In this document: one piece after another, positions 1 to 8,715 of the stretch
Layout: every line of letters starts with the position of its first letter
How positions within the stretch are numbered: the stretch's first letter is position 1
Origin: Planctomycetota bacterium
GTDB lineage: Bacteria > Planctomycetota > Planctomycetia > Gemmatales > Gemmataceae
Length of the DNA: 45,620 nucleotides
Assembly (NCBI GenBank): GCA_009920765.1
Contig: RFZJ01000025.1
Span: 1 to 45,620, forward strand
Reading direction: 5' to 3'
Made by a program: the position numbers and the translations under genes
The notes under the pieces: model-generated
The model's database searches: none
Told to the model about the DNA's origin: nothing
Seen by the model: the letters and a program-made list of their open reading frames with translations, nothing else

Positions 1-588
1 TCTTTACTCCTACTACAAACAGTTCTACTCCCGCTACCTTTAATGTCGCGTCGGGAACCTTCACCGATGCAGCGGGCAACAACAACATCGCTACCACTCA
101 ACTTTCGATTACCGTTGACACCATCCCACCCGGCATTACCATCAGTTCTGATAAATCAGCTTTGAAGTCGGGTGAGACTGCTACCATCACTTTCACCCTC
201 AGTGAACCTTCTGCAAACTTTACCTATGCTGATATCGTTTCAGCAGGCGGAACCCTAGGCACACTTTCAGGCAGTGGTTCTTCTTACACCGCTATCTTTA
301 CTCCTACTACAAACAGTTCTACTCCCGCTACCTTTAATGTCGCTGCGAATACCTTTACCGATGTGGCAGGCAATAACAACACCGCTGCCACTCAACTTTC
401 GATTACCGTTGACACCATCCCACCCAGCATTGCCATCAGTTCTGATAAGGCAGCTTTGAAGTCGGGTGAGACTGCTACCATCACCTTCACTCTCAGCGAA
501 GCCGCTTCGACGGCCTTAATTGCTTCTAATATAACTGTGGTAGGCGGGGCACTTTCGAACTTCTCTGGTTCTGGCTTGATTTATACCA
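1..588. repeat. 294-bp tandem repeat encoding Ig-like domains
   Basis: The sequence at base 1 recurs at base 295, and the sequence at 141 recurs at 435, giving a period of 294 bp (98 codons, in frame). About the first 49 bases of the two copies are identical and the rest differ at scattered positions. A third, more diverged unit follows from about 589. Confidence 0.85.
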
Positions 589-1712
589 CTACTTTTACTC
601 CAACTATCAACAGTATCACAGCAGCCACATTCAATGTCGCTGCAGCAACTTTCGCCGATACCGCAGGCAACAGCAACACCGCTGCCACTCAACTTTCAAT
701 TATTGTTGATACCACTTTAAAAACACCAACTCCAAATCCAACTCCAAATCCAACTCCAACCCTAACACCAAATCCAACACCAACTCCAACCCTAACACCA
801 AATCCTTTGATTATGGGAACGCAGGCGCCTACCGTACAAGGTGCATCTAGCACAGTAACTCTTTCCGATCCGTTTACCGGCCAACCTAGTGGAACCGCAG
901 TACCATTTCCCGGATTCAGCGGCCCTATCCAAATTGTCTCAGGCGATTATGATAATGATGGGGTTATGGACATTATCGCAAGTGCGGGTTTCGGAGGTGG
1001 GCCAGTAATTGCAATCCTTAATTCCCAAACCGGCGCAATTATGGAAGCTTTCTTCGCTTTCGACCCTGCCTTTACTGGAGGCGTTTTTGTCGCAGTTAAT
1101 GATGTCAATAACGATGGAATCTTGGACATCATTGCAGCAGCAGGCCCCAGTGGTGGCCCGGAAATTCGCATCTTTGATGGAAAAAACCTGACAGTTTTAA
1201 AATCTTTCTTTGCCTATTCAGAAGATTTCAGAGGGGGCGTCAACGTCGCCATCATCGACTTCAATGATGATGGCATACTCGACTTAGTTACCGGCGCAGG
1301 ACCAGGTGGCGCTCCTCATGTAAAAGTTTTTGATGGTGCAACCAATGCGATCCTCAGCCAATGGTATGCCTACCCGGTGTCCTTCACCGGAGGTGTTTTT
1401 GTAGCTGCGGGAGATATTGGAAATAATGGATTAGTTGAATTAGTCACCGGTGCGGGGCCAGGGGGAACTCCTGTGGTGGCAGTCTGGGATCCGTTCTCCG
1501 GTGCTTTACTGTCACAGTTCTATGCCTACGCAGAATACTTCAACGGGGGCGTAAAAGTTCATGTAAACGACGGAAATAATGATGAATCTGTAGACCTGAT
1601 CACAGAAGCAGGACCTAATGGTATGCAGTTAATCAAAGGTTTCAATTTCCCAAACTTGGATTTACTTTTCTCCTTTTTCAATGGTGCCCCAACACAGGCG
1701 AATTATTTTTAA
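1..1712 (+). CDS. Ig-like repeat / FG-GAP repeat surface protein, 5'-truncated
   Basis: The reading frame is open from base 3, so this is the C-terminal part of a longer protein; the first in-frame start-like codon (TTG at 162) is internal. It contains about two and a half bacterial Ig-like repeats of roughly 98 residues, each with the signature LKSGETATITFTLSE and ending in a VDT(I/T)PP-like linker. A Pro/Thr/Asn linker follows (bases about 720-815). The C-terminus has about five FG-GAP/VCBS-like blade repeats of about 62 residues, with calcium-type loops such as DYDNDGVMD and DVNNDGILD and the repeated phrase GAGPGG. In the known families these are secreted adhesin or matrix proteins whose FG-GAP blades form a calcium-dependent propeller. 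No membrane anchor or sorting tail is visible at the C-terminus. The exact role is unknown. It ends at TAA before a long non-coding gap. Confidence 0.85.
   Translation, partial: FTPTTNSSTPATFNVASGTFTDAAGNNNIATTQLSITVDTIPPGITISSDKSALKSGETATITFTLSEPSANFTYADIVSAGGTLGTLSGSGSSYTAIFTPTTNSSTPATFNVAANTFTDVAGNNNTAATQLSITVDTIPPSIAISSDKAALKSGETATITFTLSEAASTALIASNITVVGGALSNFSGSGLIYTTTFTPTINSITAATFNVAAATFADTAGNSNTAATQLSIIVDTTLKTPTPNPTPNPTPTLTPNPTPTPTLTPNPLIMGTQAPTVQGASSTVTLSDPFTGQPSGTAVPFPGFSGPIQIVSGDYDNDGVMDIIASAGFGGGPVIAILNSQTGAIMEAFFAFDPAFTGGVFVAVNDVNNDGILDIIAAAGPSGGPEIRIFDGKNLTVLKSFFAYSEDFRGGVNVAIIDFNDDGILDLVTGAGPGGAPHVKVFDGATNAILSQWYAYPVSFTGGVFVAAGDIGNNGLVELVTGAGPGGTPVVAVWDPFSGALLSQFYAYAEYFNGGVKVHVNDGNNDESVDLITEAGPNGMQLIKGFNFPNLDLLFSFFNGAPTQANYF
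721..815 (+). repeat. Low-complexity Pro/Thr/Asn linker repeat
   Basis: Short units built from CCAACTCCAA, CCAAATCC and CCAACCCTAACA repeat here and encode alternating TPNP and TPTP. This is a flexible linker between the Ig-like part and the FG-GAP part, and a likely site of length variation by slippage. Confidence 0.8.
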
Positions 1713-1777
1713 GCTAAAGATAAAGCAAAAACAAATAATGTTCATTTTAGATGCATTACGCTTAATTCTTAAGCAAA

Positions 1778-1794
1778 AATCTTAATAAAAGATT
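1778..1794. promoter_or_regulatory. Inverted repeat, possible activator site or weak terminator
   Basis: AATCTT, 5-base loop, AAGATT, a perfect 6-bp inverted repeat. It lies about 80 bases upstream of the sigma-54-type promoter, a usual distance for an enhancer-binding-protein site. It could also be a weak terminator of the upstream gene, but no T-tract follows. Confidence 0.25.
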
Positions 1795-1870
1795 CAATCA
1801 ATCGACCAAAATCAACGTGTTTCTGGCCATTACTTGAATAAAATAACTTTTTATTTGAATGTTAAGGCGA

Positions 1871-1887
1871 TTGGCACGCGATGTGCT
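1871..1887 (+). promoter_or_regulatory. Sigma-54 (-24/-12) promoter candidate
   Basis: TTGGCACGCGATGTGCT matches the sigma-54 consensus YTGGCACGRNNNTTGCW at all defined positions except two. The invariant GG (1873-1874) and GC (1885-1886) have correct spacing. Transcription would start near 1898 and run into module A with a leader of about 435 bases, or it could make a short RNA within the gap. Confidence 0.55.
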
Positions 1888-2334
1888 GTTATTAAATTAT
1901 GATGATTAAAAACTTTATAAGAAAGGGGGTAAAAAGATTAAAAATGGATGCAATGTAATTTTTCCTAGAATGCAAATAAATACTATTGCTTGCTTAGTTT
2001 TAAATAGTCCAGATTTCAAAAAAGAAGAAATTCAAGGAGGACACATAACAAATAAAAAGCCAACCAACTGTATCCTTAAGAATGAATTGGACATGATCAA
2101 TGTTCAACAAAATCAACAACAATGACAATATTTATGGACATAGGCATTCGCATTGGGATTAATTTATAATTAAAAAAACCAGGTGTAGTTTAGCAGGACT
2201 CTAATAGCTCAATTTATATAACCAGTGCGGATGGCCTATTTTAAAGTTTAAAATTTTTAAGTTTATTAAATCATTTTAGTTTGTCGCATTATATGGTAAG
2301 ATTATCAGCATAATACTGCTGAAGAATCAAACCT

Positions 2335-4920
2335 ATGCATTCCATTTTTTGCTATTTGTTACTATTTATTATTGGGTTCCAAAGCCCAAACGTACCAGTA
2401 TTTGAACAAGAAGTAAGGTCAATATTAAAAACTCATTGTTTTGAATGTCATGGTGAAGAGGAAAAACTCAAAGGAGGATTAGATTTAAGGTTCAAAAGTC
2501 TGATATTACGGGGTGGAGATACAGGACCAAGCATCGTGGAAGGTAAGCCTGAAAAAAGTTTGCTGATAGATAGAGTAATTGCCCAAGAAATGCCTCCTGG
2601 AAAAAGAAAATTACAAAAACATGAAATTGAGTTATTAAAATCTTGGATTAGCACTGGAGCAAAGACTCTAAGCATTGAACCCAAAGTCATACCTCGTGGT
2701 TTTATAATAACCGAAACTGATAAAAATCATTGGGCTTTTAAGAAAATCAAAGATACACCAATTCCTACAGTTGAAAACTTATCTCTAATTAAAAATCCTA
2801 TTGATGCGTTCGTTTTAAACAAATTGGAGGCAAAAGGTTTAACATTTAGTAAAAACGCTGAAAAAAATCTTTTATTACGAAGGGCATTTATTGATCTTAT
2901 AGGGATGCCACCCACACCTCTTGAACTTCAAAATTTTTTAAATGATAGTACACCAGATGCCTACGAAAAACAGATTACAACTCTACTTAATTCTCAGCAT
3001 TACGGAGAACGATGGGGAAGGCATTGGCTGGATGTAGCGGGCTATGCCGATTCCGAAGGCTACGATGGTTCTGATATTTTAAGGGCGAGTGCCTACCATT
3101 ACCGCGATTATGTGATCAAATCGTTAAATGCCGGGAAACCCTTCAATGATTTCATTATTGAACAACTTGCGGGGGACGAATTACTAAAACCTCCCTATCA
3201 AACAACATCCCCTAAAGATTTGGAAAAGTTGATTGCAACAGGATTTTTAAGAATGGCGGCAGACGGCAGTTCAGCAAAGGATGTAGACATAAAATTATCG
3301 AGTAACCAAACAATTGCAGATACGATTCAGATCGTTTCCACATCATTGATGGGATTAACCACACAATGCGCCCAATGCCACAACCATCGCTATGACCCGA
3401 TATCCCAAGCCGATTACTTTAGATTAAGGGCGATATTTGAACCTGCATTAAATTGGAAGGAATGGAAAACAATAGCAGGTAGGGAGCTAAAAATACAATA
3501 CCCTGAAGACAAAATTAAAAGCGCTGATTTAGAGCATAAAGCATTAGAAATCGACAAAAAAAAGAATGAAAGGCTGAGTGCAATTCAAAAAGAAGAGTTC
3601 GAAAAATCATTGGCTAAAGTTCCTTCGGAAAAGCATGCAACGATCCAAAAAGCCTTTGAAACTCCTATCGCAAAAAGGACTGCTGAACAGAAGAAACTTC
3701 TTTCAGACTACCCAAATTCAAACGTAAATGCGGCGCTTATAATCCAGCGTGATGCAAAATTAAGTGCTGAATTCAAAGCATACACCGATGAAGCGGATAA
3801 AATCCGGGCATTAAAACCTGCGATCGCCTCGTATCGCGTATTAACAGAAGTCCCTGACAAAGTTCCGGTAACGAACAGGTTCGAGCGCGGTGATTTTGAA
3901 CAGCCAAAGGAAGTAATAAAACCGGGACACTTCGACCTATTTGCAAACCACAACCTTGGAATAATTCCGGAAGATGATCCTTCAATTCCAACGACTGGTA
4001 GAAGATTGGCTTTTGCAAAATCATTGGTATCAGAAAACCACCCACTGACATCCAGAGTTTTAGTGAACCGATTTTGGATGCATCATTTCGGCCAGGGAAT
4101 TGCAGGCAATCCTGCAGATTTTGGCAAACTAGGAGAAGCACCAACGCATCCCGAATTACTTGACTGGCTAGCTTTAAACTTTATTAAATCGGGTTGGAAC
4201 CTCAAAGAGTTTCATAAACTTGTAATGACCAGCAACACCTACAAACAATCAAGCACCCGAACCGAAACACTTCAAAAGGCTGACCCTGATAACAAATTAC
4301 TAGGAAGAATGAATATACGAAGGATGGAAGCAGAATCGATCAGGGACTCCATCCTAAAAATCAATTCCAAGCTGAATGAAAAGCCCTATGGCCCGCCAGT
4401 CCCTGTTACTCCAGACGATTATGGCCAAATTATCATAGGAACAGATACCAGGGATGGTGCTGGAAGATTCACAGGAAAAAAAGTGGATCTCAAAGGCGAA
4501 GAGTTCCGCAAAAGCATCTATATTCAGGTTAGAAGAAGCACGCCATTAGCGGTTTTTGAATCTTTTGACGCCCCTATTTTAAATCCAAATTGTGAACATC
4601 GGAATTTTTCAGCATCTTCCACTCAATCACTTTTGATGCTTAATAGTCAATTCATTCAGGAACATGCGGAACATCTGGCATTGAAACTGCAAAAAGAAGC
4701 ACCCAAGAGTATTGAAGAACAAATCAAACTTGCATGGATTCTTGTGTATTCCAAAGCCCCATCAAAAGAAGAGATTGATGTTTCAATGTCATTCATCAAG
4801 GAACAAACCGATCATTTCTCAAAGAACATGAAAAAAAACGACAGTAAATCTGATTTACAATCATTGTCTGCATTGTGTCAGGGGCTGTTAATTTCGAACA
4901 GGTTCCTTTATGTTGATTAA
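2335..4920 (+). CDS. Planctomycete cytochrome + DUF1549 + DUF1553 protein (module A)
   Basis: Secreted protein of 861 aa. The N-terminus (about residues 1-16) is a short hydrophobic signal. Next is a planctomycete-type cytochrome domain with a CFECH heme motif at Cys35-His39 and the family phrase LKGGLDLR. A DUF1549 domain follows (about 150-375), with RWGRHWLDVAGYADSEG and a second CxxCH at Cys345-His349 (CAQCHNHRYDPI). A charged, probably helical linker (about 390-470) leads to DUF1553 (about 555-850), with RVLVNRFWMHHFGQGI and RRMEAESIRDSIL. The family is typical of Planctomycetes and has no established reaction; two heme-type motifs suggest electron transfer. The DUF1501 gene follows after 18 bases, so co-transcription is likely. 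It is a close paralogue of the gene at 13992. The Shine-Dalgarno is weak; the ATG is chosen for its signal peptide. Confidence 0.93.
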   Translation: MHSIFCYLLLFIIGFQSPNVPVFEQEVRSILKTHCFECHGEEEKLKGGLDLRFKSLILRGGDTGPSIVEGKPEKSLLIDRVIAQEMPPGKRKLQKHEIELLKSWISTGAKTLSIEPKVIPRGFIITETDKNHWAFKKIKDTPIPTVENLSLIKNPIDAFVLNKLEAKGLTFSKNAEKNLLLRRAFIDLIGMPPTPLELQNFLNDSTPDAYEKQITTLLNSQHYGERWGRHWLDVAGYADSEGYDGSDILRASAYHYRDYVIKSLNAGKPFNDFIIEQLAGDELLKPPYQTTSPKDLEKLIATGFLRMAADGSSAKDVDIKLSSNQTIADTIQIVSTSLMGLTTQCAQCHNHRYDPISQADYFRLRAIFEPALNWKEWKTIAGRELKIQYPEDKIKSADLEHKALEIDKKKNERLSAIQKEEFEKSLAKVPSEKHATIQKAFETPIAKRTAEQKKLLSDYPNSNVNAALIIQRDAKLSAEFKAYTDEADKIRALKPAIASYRVLTEVPDKVPVTNRFERGDFEQPKEVIKPGHFDLFANHNLGIIPEDDPSIPTTGRRLAFAKSLVSENHPLTSRVLVNRFWMHHFGQGIAGNPADFGKLGEAPTHPELLDWLALNFIKSGWNLKEFHKLVMTSNTYKQSSTRTETLQKADPDNKLLGRMNIRRMEAESIRDSILKINSKLNEKPYGPPVPVTPDDYGQIIIGTDTRDGAGRFTGKKVDLKGEEFRKSIYIQVRRSTPLAVFESFDAPILNPNCEHRNFSASSTQSLLMLNSQFIQEHAEHLALKLQKEAPKSIEEQIKLAWILVYSKAPSKEEIDVSMSFIKEQTDHFSKNMKKNDSKSDLQSLSALCQGLLISNRFLYVD

Positions 4921-4938
4921 TCAAAAGGTTTAACCCCA

Positions 4939-6381
4939 ATGATGAACTATATTCCTTCGCGAAGAAAATTTTTAGCAGAATCATCAATGGGCTTGGGAAG
5001 CGTTGCAGCAATGTGGTTGATGCACAATGAAGGATTGCTGGGCGCCCCCATCAAACCGGAGTTGGATCAGGAAAAATTTGATCTCTCAGCGAAAAAGCCC
5101 CATCATGCTCCAAAAGCAAATGCAATGATTTCCCTTTTCATGCAGGGCGGGCCTAGCCATCATGACTTATTCGATCCCAAGCCAGAAATGGACCGCTTTA
5201 ATGGGAAAGCATTTCCTGGAACGATAAAATACGATTCCACAGACCAAGCTAGCAACAAGGTATTCGCATCACCTTGGAAATTTAAAAAACATGGTAAATC
5301 GGGAATAGAGTTATCAGAATTGCTTCCTTTCACTTCACAGATAGTTGATGAGATCACTGTAGTTCGATCAATGCATACGGGAGTAAACAATCATGGTCAA
5401 TCAATCGAAGCACTAAACACAGGGAAAGTGAGCGCAGGGAGACCGGTATTGGGAAGCTGGCTTGGATATGGATTAGGAACAGAAAACCAAAATTTGCCAG
5501 CCTATGTAGTATTAACTGATCCTGCCAGTCTGCCTGTGCTGGGTGTTTCAAATTTTTCAAACGGCTGGTTACCCTCGATGTTTCAGGGGACGGTAGTAAG
5601 ATCAAAAGAGCCAAGAATCTTGAATCTAGATCCGCCTTTTCATCTAAAGGGAAAACCCCAAGAGCGATTACTATCTTTTCTTGATGTACTTAACCAGGAA
5701 CACAAGCAACTACATCCGTGGGAATTAGAACTTGAAGCAAGAATTGCAAGTTACGAACTCGCTGCAAAAATGCAATCAGCAGGCAAAGAGGCATTGGATC
5801 TTTCGCAGGAGACTGCAGCGACAAAAAAACTGTATGGCATGGATAATCCTTTATGCGCTGATTACGCAAGCCGCTGCCTGATCGCACGAAGATTGATTGA
5901 ACGCGGGGTAAGGTTCGTGCAGATTCTTTCAAGAAACCAGATGTGGGACAACCATGGTGCGTTGATTTCAGGGTTACCCGCAAACTGCAGGCAAGTAGAT
6001 CAACCATCAATGGCACTTGTGATGGATTTAAAACAAAGAGGTCTTCTTGGCTCAACCTTGGTGACTTGGGGGGGAGAGATGGGACGTTTGCCTGTGATTC
6101 AAAATGATACCGGGCCTACAAAAATCGGCAGAGATCATAACACCTATGGATTCACGTGGTGGTTGGCAGGCGGCGGAATAAAAACGGGCTACATTCATGG
6201 TGCAACTGATGATTTTGGCCATCATGCGGTAAAAGATGTAGTTAACCATTACGATTTGCTCGCAACCATACTTCACCTTTTCGGTTTGGATCACAAGAAA
6301 CTTACTTATCATAGAAATGGCCAAGCACTAGCACTAACTGACAACCAACCGGGGCAGATTGTAAAAAACATCATCGCTTGA
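4939..6381 (+). CDS. DUF1501 family protein, Tat-exported (module A)
   Basis: 480 aa. The N-terminus carries a twin-arginine type signal (SRRKFL at residues 7-12, then a hydrophobic stretch), so export as a folded protein is expected. The core has family motifs of DUF1501, related by fold to the alkaline phosphatase/sulfatase superfamily: GGPSHHDLFDPKP (70-82), MWDNHGAL, GGEMGRLP (378-385) and GRDHN (397-401). The Asp and His residues in these motifs are plausible metal ligands, inferred from the fold. It carries the phrase ERGVRFVQI, shared with the DUF1501 proteins at 16519 and 26421 and not with the other three. It is downstream of the di-heme-motif partner and convergent with the PPC gene at 6393, only 11 bases away. 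Two ATGs in tandem (4939, 4942) leave a one-residue doubt about the start. Confidence 0.92.
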   Translation: MMNYIPSRRKFLAESSMGLGSVAAMWLMHNEGLLGAPIKPELDQEKFDLSAKKPHHAPKANAMISLFMQGGPSHHDLFDPKPEMDRFNGKAFPGTIKYDSTDQASNKVFASPWKFKKHGKSGIELSELLPFTSQIVDEITVVRSMHTGVNNHGQSIEALNTGKVSAGRPVLGSWLGYGLGTENQNLPAYVVLTDPASLPVLGVSNFSNGWLPSMFQGTVVRSKEPRILNLDPPFHLKGKPQERLLSFLDVLNQEHKQLHPWELELEARIASYELAAKMQSAGKEALDLSQETAATKKLYGMDNPLCADYASRCLIARRLIERGVRFVQILSRNQMWDNHGALISGLPANCRQVDQPSMALVMDLKQRGLLGSTLVTWGGEMGRLPVIQNDTGPTKIGRDHNTYGFTWWLAGGGIKTGYIHGATDDFGHHAVKDVVNHYDLLATILHLFGLDHKKLTYHRNGQALALTDNQPGQIVKNIIA

Positions 6382-6392
6382 CCTGTAAATCG

Positions 6393-8705
6393 TCATTTAA
6401 ATGAAGCCTTGGGTATCATCTCAAGTTTTAATCTGGCTTCGTGAGAGGAATTGGATTGCTTCAAGTTAGATTTAACAAATACAGGGAATGGAACATTAAC
6501 ATTTGACGGAATAGGAATTTCAATCGCCACCTTACTGCAATCTGCTTTTACGATAGTTGTAATATTTTTAATACCAGTCCAATCGGGAGATAAGGTCTCG
6601 AGGGTAACATCCCCTGTTAATCCCGGGGCACGAAATATTTCAAGCTGAATCATGGTGGTTTTTCCTGATTCATAGCCAATATTAGGGGATGCAGAGGAAA
6701 CATCGAGTTTACCTGATTCCAGAACAGCAATCATCTGTTCATTGGGATTTACCGAAGAATAACTGACGATATGATCTATTCCTTGATCCTTAATGGTTGC
6801 AACACCAGCAACGCAAATTCGACTGGTGCGACCTATTTCCATCCATGGGCCAAGCTGGACTTCATATTCAAATTCAACAGCACCAGCAGGAATGATTTTT
6901 GGTACGCCGTAAACCCCTTGAAGATGCCTTGCCTGCTTATCCGCAACTTCAACAGTAACAGGGCCATCGTAACCGGAACGCTCGAGCTTGTATTTTCGCG
7001 AGAGGGTGCCACCTCGACTACCCCATTTCATGTTGTATTCGCCAACGATTTTAAAAGGGCAAGGCAGGGCAACAGCAACGCGCACTTTATCTACCTGCAA
7101 ATCATTTGGCTTGGCTTGTACAAGGGCAACAACAGGTGGTTGGTCTGGAATGGTAGCAGAAGCACCAAGAAGAAAAGACTCGATTTTTGTTTCGGCGGTT
7201 GCTTTAATTTTAATAGATAATTGACTGATTCCTTTTGCAAAGGATGGGATTGGAGGAATAATCGAGAGTCCCGCTGGCAATGTGCCAAAGTTAAGATCAA
7301 CCTTGGAATCAAAACCTGGAGGACGTTCAAGTTTCAAGTTAAGAGATGCCTCTCCATTCCTTAGGAGTGTCAGGGAGTTTTCAACGAAATGAAGATTAAT
7401 CTTTTTGCTGGATTCGGTATGGACAAGAATTCGATAAGCAAAGGATGAACCTGCGCGGGCAGGAATTTCTTCAGCTATTTTCAAGGTGTATCTACCCTTA
7501 ACCGGGGCATTAAACAACAAAACCGGATCTATTTCCGAAGTAGAAATAGCAGAACCCAATTCTTTACCCATGGCATCAGCGATTGAAATTTTAGGCCTGC
7601 AAGGAGAACCAATAGCAAGACCCCGTGATTCAAAATGTAGTTTTTGCCCTGCCTCAAGTTCCAACTGCCAAGAATCAATTTCATCAACCTTGAGTATCTT
7701 GCCATTGATTGCACAGGGAAAAGAATTGATTACAGAAGAAGGAACACCCATGGCGTTTTCAAGGTATTCTGGTGCATTACCAACATCAAACAAAAGATTA
7801 GAATTGGGAAAAGGTTGATACCCGACCCGATCGGATACATCAATTTGTACAGAAGAAAAGTTAAGGTTAGAGCCAACAACTTCAAATTTGGTTTTAGAAT
7901 TACTTTTAGCTCCCAACGGGTATAAAGACTTGATGTTTGAATTTTTAGAAACAGAAAGCCTGTAAACATGAGCAGGACTACCCTTGCCTGCGGATTCCCT
8001 GATGCGAACAAGATAAAGATCAGAAATCGGAGCGGTAAATACAAGAGCAGGATCAACGCCGGAAGCATCATCATTTTCTGCAATAATTTCACCTTTTGAA
8101 TTAAGAATTTCCAATCTGGCATCAAGAGGTGAACCTAATTTTTCAGCGGCAACAAAGGCATCGATCGTCTCGCCCTTATTCATTTTTATCTGATAATCAT
8201 CAAAATCATTTTTTGGGTAGATTCTACCATTGATGGTGATTGGAAGTGAAATAGGTGTCGGGATGTGATAATGCTCAGATTCTTTTTCGATAATTTCAGG
8301 GAAATCACCTAGTTCAAATTTCCAACCACCATGCGCTCCTTCAGAATTCCAAACCCTAACAAGTCTTTTTGAAAGAGGCGCATCTTTGTCGACACGAACG
8401 ATTGTTGCAAGTTCCTTGGGATAATCTTCAGCTTGCTGGGATTCCGAAAGAGTTAAAAGCGGGCCATCAAACCAAAGAAAAGGGATACGCTTCAATGGTG
8501 CCTGATGAGAAATGCCTGGTCCAAGTATTTCGAATTGAGAATTGGAATGAAGGAAAAGGCCGCCAACCCGAACTTCAACCTCTTTTCCCCGTTGGCCTCC
8601 GGAAGGAAAAAGGTATGAAAGCGTTGGAGGATTGGCATGTGCCAAAGAAGGCAGTGCAACAAAAGCAAGCACCAACAAAAAAATCCGAAAGATAAGAACA
8701 GGCAT
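6393..8705 (-). CDS. Secreted PPC-domain protein (module B)
   Basis: 770 aa, beginning with a clear Sec signal peptide that ends ...SLAHA, then NPPTLSYLFPSGGQRG, a typical start of planctomycete PPC proteins (IPT/TIG-like segment). Two bacterial pre-peptidase C-terminal (PPC) domains are visible, about residues 150-260 (DDYQIKMNKGETIDAFV, then DPALVFTAP) and about 320-430 (DSWQLELEAGQKLHFES, then DPVLLFNAP). The remaining 340 residues look like beta-sandwich material with no motif I recognise. No protease or other catalytic signature is present, so it is probably a binding or scaffold protein. It is the last gene of a three-gene minus-strand operon, 10 bases after the DUF1501 gene, an arrangement that is common in planctomycetes. 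Confidence 0.85.
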   Translation of the reverse strand: MPVLIFRIFLLVLAFVALPSLAHANPPTLSYLFPSGGQRGKEVEVRVGGLFLHSNSQFEILGPGISHQAPLKRIPFLWFDGPLLTLSESQQAEDYPKELATIVRVDKDAPLSKRLVRVWNSEGAHGGWKFELGDFPEIIEKESEHYHIPTPISLPITINGRIYPKNDFDDYQIKMNKGETIDAFVAAEKLGSPLDARLEILNSKGEIIAENDDASGVDPALVFTAPISDLYLVRIRESAGKGSPAHVYRLSVSKNSNIKSLYPLGAKSNSKTKFEVVGSNLNFSSVQIDVSDRVGYQPFPNSNLLFDVGNAPEYLENAMGVPSSVINSFPCAINGKILKVDEIDSWQLELEAGQKLHFESRGLAIGSPCRPKISIADAMGKELGSAISTSEIDPVLLFNAPVKGRYTLKIAEEIPARAGSSFAYRILVHTESSKKINLHFVENSLTLLRNGEASLNLKLERPPGFDSKVDLNFGTLPAGLSIIPPIPSFAKGISQLSIKIKATAETKIESFLLGASATIPDQPPVVALVQAKPNDLQVDKVRVAVALPCPFKIVGEYNMKWGSRGGTLSRKYKLERSGYDGPVTVEVADKQARHLQGVYGVPKIIPAGAVEFEYEVQLGPWMEIGRTSRICVAGVATIKDQGIDHIVSYSSVNPNEQMIAVLESGKLDVSSASPNIGYESGKTTMIQLEIFRAPGLTGDVTLETLSPDWTGIKNITTIVKADCSKVAIEIPIPSNVNVPFPVFVKSNLKQSNSSHEARLKLEMIPKASFK

Positions 8706-8715
8706 GGTTTAACTT

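Larger units (their letters stand above)
1713..2334. other. 622-base gap without a convincing gene
   Basis: AT-rich non-coding stretch between the Ig/FG-GAP gene and module A. It holds a sigma-54-type promoter match (1871-1887), a perfect 6-bp inverted repeat (1778-1794), and two small ORFs I do not call as genes: 1900-1959 (19 aa) and 1970-2125 (51 aa). A Shine-Dalgarno-like AAGGAGG at 2034-2040 has no start codon after it. A CATAAT box lies at 2309-2314, 20 bases before the next gene. No tRNA or known riboswitch fold was recognised. Confidence 0.6.

Noticed and set aside
721..815. Short regular repeats that could suggest a CRISPR array
   Set aside because: Units are about 10-26 bases, in frame, without spacers, and encode a Pro/Thr linker in a coding sequence.
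2034..2040. Perfect AAGGAGG ribosome-site match in the 622-base gap
   Set aside because: No ATG, GTG or TTG lies at a usable distance downstream, so it is not a site for a visible gene.
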